From Opitutaceae bacterium (GTDB lineage: Bacteria > Verrucomicrobiota > Verrucomicrobiia > Opitutales > Opitutaceae): DNA of 39,478 nucleotides. The notes below the pieces were generated by a model that saw only the letters and a list, made by a program, of their open reading frames with translations, ran no database searches and was not told the DNA's origin. Below, piece after piece: positions 18,146-26,932 of the stretch. The stretch covers positions 1 to 39,478 of the forward strand of contig JABIRI010000245.1 of NCBI GenBank assembly GCA_018667915.1, given 5' to 3'. The position numbers were made by a program, and so were the translations under genes. How positions within the stretch are numbered: the stretch's first letter is position 1; every line of letters starts with the position of its first letter.

Positions 18146-19326
18146 AACAGAACTGCCCCGGCCGCGGCGCCCATGCCTACCAAGGTCCAGACGGGAAACT
18201 TGGTGAACTTAAGGAGTACGAAGGCGACAACGGCAAAGGCCCAGCGCCAGAGATCGGTCAAGGCGTGGAGTCCTATCGGATTCACCAACGCGGCGGCCAA
18301 CAATCCCACCACAACAGCATTGGCGCCACGGAGCATACCCTGGGCCGAAGGAACTTTTCGCAGGTGATTCCAGTAGGGCATCACCCCGAGGATCAACAGC
18401 AGGGACGGCACGTATGTCGCGACCAAGGCGATCACTCCACCACTGATTCCACCGGGGCCTACCGAAATCGATGATCCTAAAAATGACGTATATGCGAACA
18501 ACGGCCCCGGCAGGGCCTGTGCCGCTCCATAACCAGCTAAAAACGTATCTTGATCCACCCATCCTCGGCCCACGGTAAAGGAATCCAACAAGGGTAATAC
18601 CACATGGCCTCCGCCAAAGACGAGCGAGCCGGCCCGATAAAACCCATCAACGATCTGAATCGTTGCACCGCCCTTCAGGGCCATAACGGGCAGGAGGAAT
18701 AGTCCGGCAAAAAACAGCACCAACCAGCCCAACCCCGTTCGGTTTGATGGCACCTTGATCGCATCCATTGATTCGGCTGACGAATTACTAAACCAGATAC
18801 GACCCACGAGAGCTCCGAGTAGAATCATGATCACCTGTCCGCCGACCCCAGTCGAGGCCAGGAGCACGCCACAAGTAACTCCGCCCAGGAGTTGGCGCTG
18901 CCAGTCGGGACAGAGTTTAACTGCCATGCCCCACAGCGCGTGGGCTACGACGGCGACCGCGACGAGTTTCAACCCAACCACCCAGCCCGCCGAATCCAGT
19001 GCACCGAGCGACCCCAATCCAAGCGCAAACCCAATCATCAGAACAGCCGAAGGCAACGTGAAGCCCACCCACGCCGCGAGCCCTCCTAGGAAACCCGCGC
19101 GTCTCAATCCCAGCGCGTATCCCACTTGGCTGCTCGCCGGTCCGGGAAGGAACTGACAAAGCGCGACCAAATCAGCGTATTCCTCGTCCGACAGCCATTT
19201 GAACCGCGTCACAAAAGCCTCCCGGAAGTAGCCCAAGTGCGCAACGGGACCGCCAAAACTCACGCATCCCAATCGCAAAAAAATAACAAACACCTTATAC
19301 GGATTGTCGGTCGCAGACGATTTCAC
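18142..19326 (-). CDS. chrA: ChrA-family chromate ion transporter (two-domain)
   Basis: About 394 residues from GTG 19326; a TTG at 19377 would add 17 residues that look non-conserved, so the shorter start is preferred. Two homologous halves of five to six membrane segments each: the first half has RLGCVSFGGPVAHLGYFRE and LVALCQFLPGPASSQVGY, the second has GSLVFGGGHVVLPLLDSF and GYGAAQALPGPLFAYTSF. FGGP/FGGGH and LPGP are the family signatures, one per half. ChrA proteins export chromate by proton antiport; related proteins may carry other oxyanions. The gene is convergent with the copper pump and divergent from the BamE-like lipoprotein, and lies in a metal-resistance neighbourhood. Confidence 0.9.
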   Translation of the reverse strand: MKSSATDNPYKVFVIFLRLGCVSFGGPVAHLGYFREAFVTRFKWLSDEEYADLVALCQFLPGPASSQVGYALGLRRAGFLGGLAAWVGFTLPSAVLMIGFALGLGSLGALDSAGWVVGLKLVAVAVVAHALWGMAVKLCPDWQRQLLGGVTCGVLLASTGVGGQVIMILLGALVGRIWFSNSSAESMDAIKVPSNRTGLGWLVLFFAGLFLLPVMALKGGATIQIVDGFYRAGSLVFGGGHVVLPLLDSFTVGRGWVDQDTFLAGYGAAQALPGPLFAYTSFLGSSISVGPGGISGGVIALVATYVPSLLLILGVMPYWNHLRKVPSAQGMLRGANAVVVGLLAAALVNPIGLHALTDLWRWAFAVVAFVLLKFTKFPVWTLVGMGAAAGAVLF

Positions 19327-19404
19327 GACGGAACTGAAATTAATTACTCCGCGAGTTGCAATTCGCGCTGGGAACAAATCGCTCCCTTCCCCATCCTAGC
19401 TGTC

Positions 19405-19890
19405 ATGAAGACTCCCGCGTGCGTAGCGATTCTGCTGTCCCTGATGTTGATGGGCTGTGAATCAATCAGCTCTCGAATCAAAGAACGGGCCGCGGCGTTC
19501 GACAATTGGGCACCCGCCACGCAAGAGCGAATCCGCACCGGCGAGCTGAAAGTAGGCGACAATACGGACATGGTTTACATGGTGCTAGGCAACCCGGACA
19601 CCGCCGAAGATATCCCGAGGGCAGACGGCAGCACCTTATCGATCTGGAGCTACCCCAAACTCAAACAACAGTTCATGGCGGAAGAGACGGTCGGCTACGA
19701 AGATCACTCCGAATACGATATCGCGACGGGGCAGCGGATTCATTATCAAATCCCTAATCGCCAAAAAGTATATCAGAATACAAAGGTCAAGGGCATGCAG
19801 GTCATTCTACGCAATGGATTGGTGACCAGCGTGCGTTGGGCCGGAGAGCCTCCGCCAACACTCGAGGCAGAGGAACCTGAATCCGATTAA
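19405..19890 (+). CDS. Lipoprotein, BamE/SmpA-like
   Basis: 161 residues from ATG 19405. The signal peptide ends in the lipobox LMGC (Cys16), so it is a predicted membrane-anchored lipoprotein. The segment TGELKVGDNTDMVYMVLGNP resembles the BamE/SmpA/OmlA signature (G-x-x-x-x-x-V-x-x-x-L-G-x-P), followed by IWSYPKLKQQ where the family has a Trp-Tyr strand. BamE works in outer-membrane protein assembly, but this single-motif match does not establish that role. The stop overlaps the convergent IMPase-family gene stop by four bases. Confidence 0.75.
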   Translation: MKTPACVAILLSLMLMGCESISSRIKERAAAFDNWAPATQERIRTGELKVGDNTDMVYMVLGNPDTAEDIPRADGSTLSIWSYPKLKQQFMAEETVGYEDHSEYDIATGQRIHYQIPNRQKVYQNTKVKGMQVILRNGLVTSVRWAGEPPPTLEAEEPESD

Positions 19891-20888
19891 CGGTGCGCGA
19901 GTAACCGCTTGATAACTGGGCGCACTTTTCGAGCCAGAGTCGGATTGGCGTAAGCGATCCAACTGACGGCCGAAGTCGTATCTAAAGGATCGCGAAGACG
20001 TCCCCCCATCGGGCGTTCGAGGACTCCACCCGCTTCGCGAAGCAGTAGCTCGGAGCAGAGATCATAGGGGTGGCTGGTCAGGGCAACGTCCAACAACCCA
20101 AGGGCGCGAAATGCTTCGGGGCGAATATCAATCACCATGAGATCGTGCCCGAGCAGGATTTCAGCAATCTGACCGCCGCTGGAGATGTATTGATCCTCAA
20201 AGATCGGCGGCGATTCGGCACCAGGCTTCAGTTCGCCGAGCTCCCGCCAAAGGTCTTCCTCGAACTTCGCCAACCATTCCTTGGCCGGAAGGAAGAATTT
20301 AGCCACGGACGCAAATCCGTGATGGAATGACTTCGCCGGAGACGGCCGGACTGCGAGTCGGGTGCGTTTTCCGTCCAGGACGTTGGTCGAAGTGGCGATT
20401 ACTTTGCCCCTGCCGCTCACTGCGCTGAATTGATCGGATCGCCACTGCTTGCTGATCGGGAGCTCGGTCATGGCAGCCACCACGATGTCGCCGAGATGGT
20501 TACGAGCGCCGCGCTGCGGGGCGAGCCCGGCCATCGCCCAAGCACTGCGTTTGTCGTGCATGATACCACGGGTGCCATCGATCGGATCAATGATGAGTTT
20601 CCACTGGGTCTCCTTGAGCGGCGTGCCGAGCGGAAAGGTGAGTTCGGTCTCGAGGCCCTCCATGATCAACTCGATCGGCCACGATTTGGGCCAATGTTCA
20701 CCGAGCCACGCCAACAACACGTCTTCCGACAATTTATCGATCTGGTAAATCGTGTCGGCGGCGGTGACATCCGCGACGCGAGCGAATGAACGGGCCTGAC
20801 GTTGGCGGGCCGCGATCAGGCGATCGCGGATAACTTCCTGGAGTTGGCAAAGCAGCCGACGGGCGCGTTCGAGCATTCGTTGATCCAT
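19887..20888 (-). CDS. Inositol monophosphatase-family protein, divergent
   Basis: 333 residues, cytoplasmic. The metal-binding motif DPIDGTRG (inside WKLIIDPIDGTRGIM) is the signature of the lithium-sensitive IMPase/FBPase/3'(2'),5'-bisphosphate nucleotidase superfamily. The usual upstream GEE motif reads MEGLETEL, and the downstream W-D-x-A-A-G motif appears as HPYDLCSELLLREAGGVL, keeping the Asp and the EAGG. All metal ligands are therefore plausible, but the family member is divergent and longer than the ~270-residue norm. The substrate could be an inositol or sugar phosphate, a nucleotide (PAP) or something else. The gene is transcribed alone between two oppositely oriented neighbours. 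Confidence 0.8.
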   Translation of the reverse strand: MDQRMLERARRLLCQLQEVIRDRLIAARQRQARSFARVADVTAADTIYQIDKLSEDVLLAWLGEHWPKSWPIELIMEGLETELTFPLGTPLKETQWKLIIDPIDGTRGIMHDKRSAWAMAGLAPQRGARNHLGDIVVAAMTELPISKQWRSDQFSAVSGRGKVIATSTNVLDGKRTRLAVRPSPAKSFHHGFASVAKFFLPAKEWLAKFEEDLWRELGELKPGAESPPIFEDQYISSGGQIAEILLGHDLMVIDIRPEAFRALGLLDVALTSHPYDLCSELLLREAGGVLERPMGGRLRDPLDTTSAVSWIAYANPTLARKVRPVIKRLLAHR

Positions 20889-20898
20889 GCGGACTTAA

Positions 20899-20914
20899 GC
20901 CCGACACATCGGGC
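20899..20914. other. Perfect small hairpin between divergent genes
   Basis: GCCCGA-CACA-TCGGGC, a 6-bp GC-rich stem with a four-base loop, lies 11 bases upstream of the IMPase-family start (minus strand) and about 77 bases upstream of the DUF4212 start. It may sit in the minus-strand 5' leader; no function is known. Confidence 0.3.
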
Positions 20915-20990
20915 GGGCCTTGCCAACGTTCAACGCATCTGGGGACTCGACGATTGACCGAACGGGGCTCGGGCCCCATCCGTGTTCTAA

Positions 20991-21251
20991 ATGGCTACCC
21001 CTGAAAACCGCCGAGCGCATTGGCGCGCCAACCTCCGGATATTAGCGACCCTGCTCTTCATCTGGGCATTCGTCTCATTCGGATGCTCAATCTTTCTAGC
21101 CGATGCCCTCGACCAAATTCGATTCGGTGGCTTCAAACTAGGATTTTGGATGGGCCAACAAGGCTCCATCTATGTGTTCGTAGGCATCATCGCCTACTAC
21201 GTGTGGCGGATGAACAAACTCGATCGCCAATACGACGTGCACGAGGACTGA
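20991..21251 (+). CDS. DUF4212 small subunit of sodium/solute symporter
   Basis: 86 residues with two membrane segments (about 15-37 and 57-76) and a cytoplasmic, charged C-terminus (YVWRMNKLDRQYDVHED). The pattern HWRANLRI at the start, then two helices with a central GFWMGQQGSIYVFV stretch, is typical of DUF4212, the small accessory subunit encoded beside VC_2705-type sodium:solute symporters. The symporter gene begins 58 bases downstream. The pair is usually linked to short-chain carboxylate uptake, such as acetate or related compounds; substrate here is not shown. Confidence 0.88.
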   Translation: MATPENRRAHWRANLRILATLLFIWAFVSFGCSIFLADALDQIRFGGFKLGFWMGQQGSIYVFVGIIAYYVWRMNKLDRQYDVHED

Positions 21252-21309
21252 GTTCCCTTCATTTGCACTCCGCCCCTTTTCGCATCCTCCCTTTTCCTGT
21301 TTTCTTCTT

Positions 21310-23040
21310 ATGTCCGCTCAAGTTTGGACCTACCTCATTGTCGCACTCTCGTTCACGCTGTATCTTTATATAGCCTACCGCTCTCGGGCGGGATCGACCA
21401 AAGATTTTTACGTCTCCGGCGGAGGCGTGAAACCCATCCACAACGGCATGGCGACCGCCGCCGACTGGATGAGTGCCGCATCCTTCATGGGCATGGCCGG
21501 CATCATCTCGTTCCAAGGCCGGGATGGAGGTGTTTATCTCATGGGCTGGACGGGAGGATACGTGCTACTCGCCCTCCTCCTCGCCCCTTACCTGCGAAAG
21601 TTCGGCAAGTTCACCGTGCCTGATTTCGTCGGTGACCGCTACTACTCTCAAACCGCCCGTATGGTCGCCGTCTTGTGCGCGATCATCGTTTCGTTCACCT
21701 ACGTTGCCGGTCAGATGCGCGGTGTCGGTATCGTGTTTTCCCGTTTCCTCGAAGTGGATGTCACAACCGGCGTCATGATCGGCACCGGAGTGGTCTTCAT
21801 CTATGCCGTGCTTGGTGGGATGAAGGGCATTACCTACACTCAGGTCGCTCAATACTGCGTGCTCATCTTTGCCTACATGGTGCCCGCGATCTTCATCTCG
21901 ATCATGCTGACGGGCAACGCGGTGCCGCAACTCGGTCTCGGCTCTGAAGTGAAAGAAGGTGGTGCCTACATGCTCGACCTACTCGACACCCTCAGCACGG
22001 ACCTCGGTTTCCATGCCTATACCTCCGGAGTGAGACCTGTCTGGGACGTCGCCGCCATTACCTGCGCGCTCATGGTGGGCACCGCCGGACTGCCTCACGT
22101 GATCGTTCGATTCTACACCGTGCCCAGTGTGGCCGGTGCCCGGATGTCGGCCTTCTGGGCCCTGCTCTTCATCGCCATCCTCTACACCACCGCTCCAGCC
22201 GTTGCGGCATTTGCCCGGGCCAACTTGCTCCAGACCGTAAACAACGCGACCTATTCGGAAGTGCCCGACTGGTTCAGTAAGTGGGAAGAAACCGGTTTGC
22301 TCAGTTTCGAAGACAAGAACGGCGACGGACGTATTCAGTATTACAACGACTCGAACCCCGACACCGATTTCCAAGCTATGGCTGCTGCCAAAGGCTGGGA
22401 GGGCAACGAGCTTACCATCGATCGCGATATTATCGTGCTGGCCAACCCCGAGATCGCCCAGCTCCCCAATTGGGTTATCGGCTTAGTTGCCGCCGGCTGT
22501 CTGGCGGCCGCGCTGTCCACCGCCGCTGGCCTACTACTCGTGATCTCGACCGCCTTCGCCCATGATCTGGTCAAGCGCTGCCTCAAACCGGACATCAGCG
22601 AAAAGGCCGAGTTAGTCTATGCTCGAGTCGCCGCAGGCGGAGCTGTGGTCGTGGCCGCCTACTTTGGGATCCATCCGCCGGATTATGTCGCGGCGGTTGT
22701 CGCGTTCGCCTTTGGCCTCGCTGCAGCGTCCTTCTTCCCGGCTATCCTTATGGGAATTTTCCAGAAGAAAATGAACCGCGAAGGCGCCGTCTCCGGCATG
22801 ATTGTCGGTATCGTTTTCACCCTCGCCTATATCATTTATTTCAAGTTCGTAACTCCGGAGCACAACAACCCCGACCACTGGCTTTTCGGCATTTCGCCTG
22901 AGGGCATCGGCACCATCGGCATGCTCCTGAATTTTATCGTCGCACAAATCGTCGTCCGCTTTACCCCCGAAACACCTCTCGAGGTGCAACAAGAGGTCGA
23001 GCAAATCCGCGTGCCGCGTCAGATCACTCACGAATCATAA
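21310..23040 (+). CDS. VC_2705-type sodium:solute symporter (acetate permease-like)
   Basis: 576 residues with about 13 membrane segments. Family landmarks: SGGGVKPIHNGMATAADWMS near residue 40, DFVGDRYYSQTARMVAV near 105 and GLPHVIVRFYTVPSVAGAR near 265. These match the ActP-like, DUF4212-partnered subfamily of SSS transporters. A loop at 335-347 (DKNGDGRIQYYND) follows the EF-hand pattern D-x-N-x-D-G-x-I, although position 12 is Asn. The preceding gene is its DUF4212 subunit; the next gene (ABM monooxygenase) begins six bases after the stop, so the three form an operon. Regulation by the cNMP/CBS/DUF294 protein at 10218 is likely from family context. Confidence 0.9.
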   Translation: MSAQVWTYLIVALSFTLYLYIAYRSRAGSTKDFYVSGGGVKPIHNGMATAADWMSAASFMGMAGIISFQGRDGGVYLMGWTGGYVLLALLLAPYLRKFGKFTVPDFVGDRYYSQTARMVAVLCAIIVSFTYVAGQMRGVGIVFSRFLEVDVTTGVMIGTGVVFIYAVLGGMKGITYTQVAQYCVLIFAYMVPAIFISIMLTGNAVPQLGLGSEVKEGGAYMLDLLDTLSTDLGFHAYTSGVRPVWDVAAITCALMVGTAGLPHVIVRFYTVPSVAGARMSAFWALLFIAILYTTAPAVAAFARANLLQTVNNATYSEVPDWFSKWEETGLLSFEDKNGDGRIQYYNDSNPDTDFQAMAAAKGWEGNELTIDRDIIVLANPEIAQLPNWVIGLVAAGCLAAALSTAAGLLLVISTAFAHDLVKRCLKPDISEKAELVYARVAAGGAVVVAAYFGIHPPDYVAAVVAFAFGLAAASFFPAILMGIFQKKMNREGAVSGMIVGIVFTLAYIIYFKFVTPEHNNPDHWLFGISPEGIGTIGMLLNFIVAQIVVRFTPETPLEVQQEVEQIRVPRQITHES

Positions 23041-23046
23041 TTGCGC

Positions 23047-23331
23047 ATGAGTAAGGTGGTCCTGTCGGGTTGCATTTTGGTTCCCGAATCAGAACTCCGA
23101 CAGGTCAAAGCGGCGCTGGCCAAACACATCTTACTCACCCGGGCGGAATCAGGTTGTTTGGTCTTCAACGTGACCGCGTGCCCCAGCGACAAAACCCGCT
23201 TCGATGTCTATGAAGAATTCGAGAGCGCGGCTGCATTCAAATTCCATCAACAACGGGTGGCCACATCATCATGGGGCACCTGCACGAAAAACGTAACACG
23301 ATACTACAACATTGAGGGCCTCGATGAATAG
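23047..23331 (+). CDS. ABM-domain putative quinol monooxygenase
   Basis: 94 residues from ATG 23047, six bases after the symporter stop. A single ferredoxin-like antibiotic-biosynthesis-monooxygenase domain is visible: VVLSGCILVPESELRQVKAA, then TRAESGCLVFNVT, FDVYEEFESAAAFKFHQQ with its conserved Glu and His. Small ABM proteins like YgiN oxidise quinols or other aromatic compounds without a cofactor, as dimers. The C-terminus overlaps the next gene by eight bases (ATGAATAG). Co-transcription with a symporter hints at processing of a transported or stress-related compound; the substrate is unknown. Confidence 0.8.
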   Translation: MSKVVLSGCILVPESELRQVKAALAKHILLTRAESGCLVFNVTACPSDKTRFDVYEEFESAAAFKFHQQRVATSSWGTCTKNVTRYYNIEGLDE

Positions 23332-23992
23332 AATTCTCCATATCCTACTTTTCCTCACGCTCATCGGCACCATTCTCTCAGCAGCGCCGACTTCCGCCGC
23401 GTCCGTTTTGAAACGCGCAATCGCTTATCATGATCCTGAGGGGACATGGCCGACCCTCAACGCGACCTTCCACTTCGCCGAAACCCGGCCGGACGGAAGG
23501 GCCTCAGAATCGACCATGGAGTTGGACAATTCCCGCACGTTCATGCGGGTGAACATGGGCGGGAAAGAATCCTACGAAATCACGGGGGAATCATGCCTGA
23601 TCCTGAGCGGCGACAAAGACGAAAAACGCGGACTGATGATTCGGAACTACTTTCTCTACCTCTGGGGGCTACCGATGAAACTCCTCGATCCCGGCACCAT
23701 ATTAGCCCCGCAAGTCGAATCATCCGAGATCGACGGTTTTCCGTGTGATGTGCTCCGCGTGATCTACGAAAAAGACACGTGGTATTTTCATATCGATCGC
23801 GAGAGCGGACGTATGCGCCAATACGAATTTTACAAAGACGATACCAAAGCGGCAGGCGAGATCATCACCCTGGAAGACGAAGTCAGCGCAGGTTCGATCC
23901 GCATCCCTCAAAAACGAAACTGGTATAAGATTCCCGGTAACGAATACCTCGGCACCGATGTTCTTACCCGCGTTCAGCGAACGAACAAATAG
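23324..23992 (+). CDS. Secreted protein, DUF6503/LolA-fold-like
   Basis: 222 residues from ATG 23324, which overlaps the upstream gene. A signal peptide is present (RILHILLFLTLIGTILSA). The mature part has the strand-rich pattern of outer-membrane lipoprotein-sorting-like proteins: TWPTLNATFHFAETRPDG, MRVNMGGKESYEITGES, and IDGFPCDVLRVIYEKDTWYF followed by IDRESGRMRQYEFYKDD. This is close to DUF6503, a family of periplasmic LolA-fold proteins seen mostly in Bacteroidota and relatives. Its position as last gene of a symporter operon is unusual. The real ligand is unknown. Confidence 0.65.
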   Translation: MNRILHILLFLTLIGTILSAAPTSAASVLKRAIAYHDPEGTWPTLNATFHFAETRPDGRASESTMELDNSRTFMRVNMGGKESYEITGESCLILSGDKDEKRGLMIRNYFLYLWGLPMKLLDPGTILAPQVESSEIDGFPCDVLRVIYEKDTWYFHIDRESGRMRQYEFYKDDTKAAGEIITLEDEVSAGSIRIPQKRNWYKIPGNEYLGTDVLTRVQRTNK

Positions 23993-24124
23993 AGATGGCC
24001 TCCCCTCGAGCGGTCCCTACCGTTCGAACATTCCGGCTAACCACAGGCCATGAACTGTTCAATAGCACCTCGGTGGCTTATTTGATCACACGGTCACCTC
24101 ATCTTCCCGAACCCCTACCCCTTT

Positions 24125-25909
24125 ATGCAGCTCGAAACTCTGGATTGGATCATCATCGGCACGTATTTCGTGATCGTAATCGCAATCGGCATCGCCGTTG
24201 GCCGCGTCTCTGGCAAAGACACCAATGAATTTTTCCTCGGGGGACGTAACATGCCGTGGTGGTTGTTGGGGTTCTCCATGGTGGCGACGACGTTCTCGAC
24301 CGATACGCCCAACCTCGTGACCGACATCGTGCGCCAAAACGGTGTCGCCGGTAACTGGGCGTGGTGGGCGTTCCTCATTGGGGGGATGGTGACGGTCTTC
24401 TGGTATGCCAAGCTGTGGCGGCGCTCGGAGGTAAAAACCGACATCGAGTTTTACGAGATGCGCTACAGCGGAAAAGGCGCGGCGTTCTTGCGCGGGTTCC
24501 GCGCGCTGTATCTGGGTCTGCTTTTCAATGTGATGGTCATGGCCGCGGTGTCCTTGGCCGCGATCAAGATTGGTGGCGTCATCCTCGGCCTCAGTCCGTT
24601 GCAGTCCATTCTTTGGGCCATGATCGCGACCGGAATCTTCTCCTCTATCGGTGGATTTCGTAGCGTCATCTTTACCGATTTTCTCCTGTTCGGCATGGCC
24701 ATGATCGGAGCGGTCGCCGCCGCCTATTTCGCAATCAATCACGAGATGATTGGCTCGCTGGGTGCCTTACTCGAGCATCCGAACTTGGAGGGCAAACTGA
24801 GCTTTGTGCCGGCGATCGAACGGACTGCCGACGGCGGCCTCACCGACCAGAGCTTAAACGCTTGGGTTACGCTGATGATCGTTCCGCTACTGGTGCAATG
24901 GTGGAGCGTGTGGTATCCGGGCGCGGAGCCAGGAGGCGGAGGCTATGTCGCACAACGCATGCTTGCCGCCAAAAACGAAAAGCATGCCACGGGCGCGGTC
25001 CTATTTTTTAACTTTGCCCACTACGGGCTGCGGCCTTGGCCCTGGATCCTGGTGGCATTGGCGTCGCTAATCGTTTTCCCGACCCTCGAAAGTATTCACA
25101 CGGCGTTTCCCCATATTGATCCCGACATGCTGGGCCACGATTTGGCCTATCCCGCCATGCTCACATTTTTGCCCACGGGTTGGCTGGGGTTGGTGATCGC
25201 GTCGTTGATCGCGGCCTATATGTCGACCATCTCGACGCAGACCAATGGAGGCTCGTTCTACGTCGTGAACGATTTCTATAAGCGGTTCGTGAATCCCGAA
25301 GCATCAGAGAAGCAACTTGTGCGGGCCGGACGGATATCCACCATTCTAATGATGGTCGTCGCCGGTTGGTTGGCGCTGCAACTACGGTCGGCATTGGATA
25401 CGTTTCAGATCCTGCTGCAGGTTGGTGCGGGCACCGGACTCATCTTTCTGCTGCGGTGGTATTGGTGGCGCATCAACGCCTACAGTGAGATCTCCGCCAT
25501 GGTCTCCTCCTTTGCTATAGCGATAGCATTTAAGGTATTCGATTTCGATTTCGCGTGGTGGCAGGAACTTCTGACAGGAGTCGGATTGACTACGGTGGTT
25601 TGGGTGACGGTGACCCTGTTATCACCGAATACCGACCAAGGCGTGCTCGAATCGTTTTACCGTAAAGTGAGACCCGGTGGTCCGGGATGGAAGCGCGTGC
25701 GCAACCAAATCCCTGAAACGCTCCCCGAAAGCGATGCTCTCGCTCCTCAACTAACAAGCCTGATTATGGGAATCGCCACCGTTTACGGATTCCTCTTCGG
25801 CATCGGCCGCCTGATTTATGGCGACCTCCTCGTTGGGATCTCGCTGGTGGTCGTCGCGACGGTCTTGGCCTACGTGCTTGTCACCAAAGAAGCGTCCCGC
25901 CAAAGCTAG
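24125..25909 (+). CDS. Sodium:solute symporter family transporter
   Basis: 594 residues with about 13-14 membrane segments. The N-terminal region has the classic SSS start (LDWIIIGTYFVIVIAIGIAV, then EFFLGGRNMPWWLLGFSMVA), with TFSTDTPNL at 59-67 in the sodium-binding part of TM2. A GFRSVIFTDFLLFGMAMIG segment near residue 177 and AAYMSTISTQTNGGSFYVVNDFYKR-type TM8-9 signature near 366 complete the family pattern. Compared with sugar symporters it has a long WYPGAEPGGGGYVAQRML loop, typical of a Planctomycetes/Verrucomicrobia/Bacteroidetes subgroup. The substrate is not predictable; sugars, sugar acids and nucleosides occur in this group. It is convergent with gpsA. Confidence 0.88.
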   Translation: MQLETLDWIIIGTYFVIVIAIGIAVGRVSGKDTNEFFLGGRNMPWWLLGFSMVATTFSTDTPNLVTDIVRQNGVAGNWAWWAFLIGGMVTVFWYAKLWRRSEVKTDIEFYEMRYSGKGAAFLRGFRALYLGLLFNVMVMAAVSLAAIKIGGVILGLSPLQSILWAMIATGIFSSIGGFRSVIFTDFLLFGMAMIGAVAAAYFAINHEMIGSLGALLEHPNLEGKLSFVPAIERTADGGLTDQSLNAWVTLMIVPLLVQWWSVWYPGAEPGGGGYVAQRMLAAKNEKHATGAVLFFNFAHYGLRPWPWILVALASLIVFPTLESIHTAFPHIDPDMLGHDLAYPAMLTFLPTGWLGLVIASLIAAYMSTISTQTNGGSFYVVNDFYKRFVNPEASEKQLVRAGRISTILMMVVAGWLALQLRSALDTFQILLQVGAGTGLIFLLRWYWWRINAYSEISAMVSSFAIAIAFKVFDFDFAWWQELLTGVGLTTVVWVTVTLLSPNTDQGVLESFYRKVRPGGPGWKRVRNQIPETLPESDALAPQLTSLIMGIATVYGFLFGIGRLIYGDLLVGISLVVVATVLAYVLVTKEASRQS

Positions 25910-25927
25910 ACAGCCGAAGCGACCACG

Positions 25928-25949
25928 ACTCAATTACTCCCGCTTGAGT
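25928..25949. terminator. Small hairpin between convergent symporter and gpsA
   Basis: ACTCAA (25928-25933) and TTGAGT (25944-25949) pair across a 10-base loop, between the symporter stop and within the end of gpsA. The stem is short and has no T-run, so it is a weak candidate supported mainly by its place between convergent genes. Confidence 0.22.
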
Positions 25950-26932
25950 TCGCGGAGCATAAGATCCTGCAACGCCAGTGCGGGAGACTTATCCGCGAAC
26001 AGCGCGTGGTAAACTTCGTTAAGAATCGGCGCTTCAATCTTCTTACTGCGACACAGCTCGTAAAACGATTCGGTGGTCTTGTAGCCCTCCACTACGGTCT
26101 TACGACCGTCCATCAGGCTTGCGATTGACGCCCCCTGCCCGAGCTTCTCGCCAAATTGACGGTTGCGGCTCCAGCCACCGTGACAGGTCGCGACCAAGTC
26201 ACCAAAACCGCCCAAGCCGTAAAACGTCTCTGCTTGAGCACCGAGACCCGTACCTACACGCACCATCTCAGCCAATGCGCGGGTCAATAACGCGGCCTTG
26301 GTATTGTCGCCCAGTTTCAGACCATCACATATCCCGGTGGCGATGGCGTAGATATTTTTAAGACAACCTCCAATTTCGACGCCGATGACATCATTGCTGG
26401 CATAAACTCTCAGGGTGGGACCGCTGATCTGCGCCTGCACGCGGGCTAACAATTTATCGTCGATCTTAGCCGCAAGCACCATCGCGGCTGGAAGACCCTG
26501 CGCTACTTCCGCGGCATTGGTTGGGCCCGTGAGCGAACCAGCGGGCAGATTCGGCAGGACGGCCTGGATCACCTGAGTGGGACGGTCATGGGTGCTCAGC
26601 TCCAACCCCTTGGCCAAACTCAGGATCAATTTGAGTTGAGTCGATAGCCCCAGGCTTTCCTTCACGCGATTGGCCGTCTCACGCATTGCCTGGGCAGGGC
26701 AGGCTAGCAGCACAATCTCAGCCTCCATCAATACCGGCACCAATTCATGTCCAATCTGCAAGCTGGGCGGCAATAGAATGCCGGGCAGGTAATCCGGATT
26801 CTCCCGCGCGGAGGACAAATGAAGGGCCTGCTCGAATCGTCGGGGAACGAGCGTCACCGTGTGGCCCAGCTTCGAAAGGTGGACTGCCATTGCCGTGCCC
26901 CAGGCACCGGCACCGATGACCGCAAAATTCAT
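25934..26932 (-). CDS. gpsA: NAD(P)H-dependent glycerol-3-phosphate dehydrogenase
   Basis: 332 residues from ATG 26932; the frame opens earlier but the dinucleotide motif begins immediately after this Met (NFAVIGAGAWGTAMAVHLSK, G-x-G-x-W-G), so the longer 349-residue reading is unlikely. SLAKGLE (catalytic-region Lys), LTGPTNAAEVAQG and ASNDVIGVEIGGCLKNIYAIATG are diagnostic GpsA blocks, and NRQFGEKLG with EGYKTTESFYELC marks the C-terminal substrate-binding domain. The enzyme makes sn-glycerol 3-phosphate from dihydroxyacetone phosphate for phospholipid synthesis in the cytoplasm. It lies 51 bases after a sensor kinase on the same strand, probably without functional connection. Confidence 0.95.
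   Translation of the reverse strand: MNFAVIGAGAWGTAMAVHLSKLGHTVTLVPRRFEQALHLSSARENPDYLPGILLPPSLQIGHELVPVLMEAEIVLLACPAQAMRETANRVKESLGLSTQLKLILSLAKGLELSTHDRPTQVIQAVLPNLPAGSLTGPTNAAEVAQGLPAAMVLAAKIDDKLLARVQAQISGPTLRVYASNDVIGVEIGGCLKNIYAIATGICDGLKLGDNTKAALLTRALAEMVRVGTGLGAQAETFYGLGGFGDLVATCHGGWSRNRQFGEKLGQGASIASLMDGRKTVVEGYKTTESFYELCRSKKIEAPILNEVYHALFADKSPALALQDLMLRELKRE

Noticed and set aside
20889-20990. A riboswitch or longer structured leader between the IMPase and DUF4212 genes
   Set aside because: Only the small GCCCGA hairpin is visible, with no recognisable riboswitch core.
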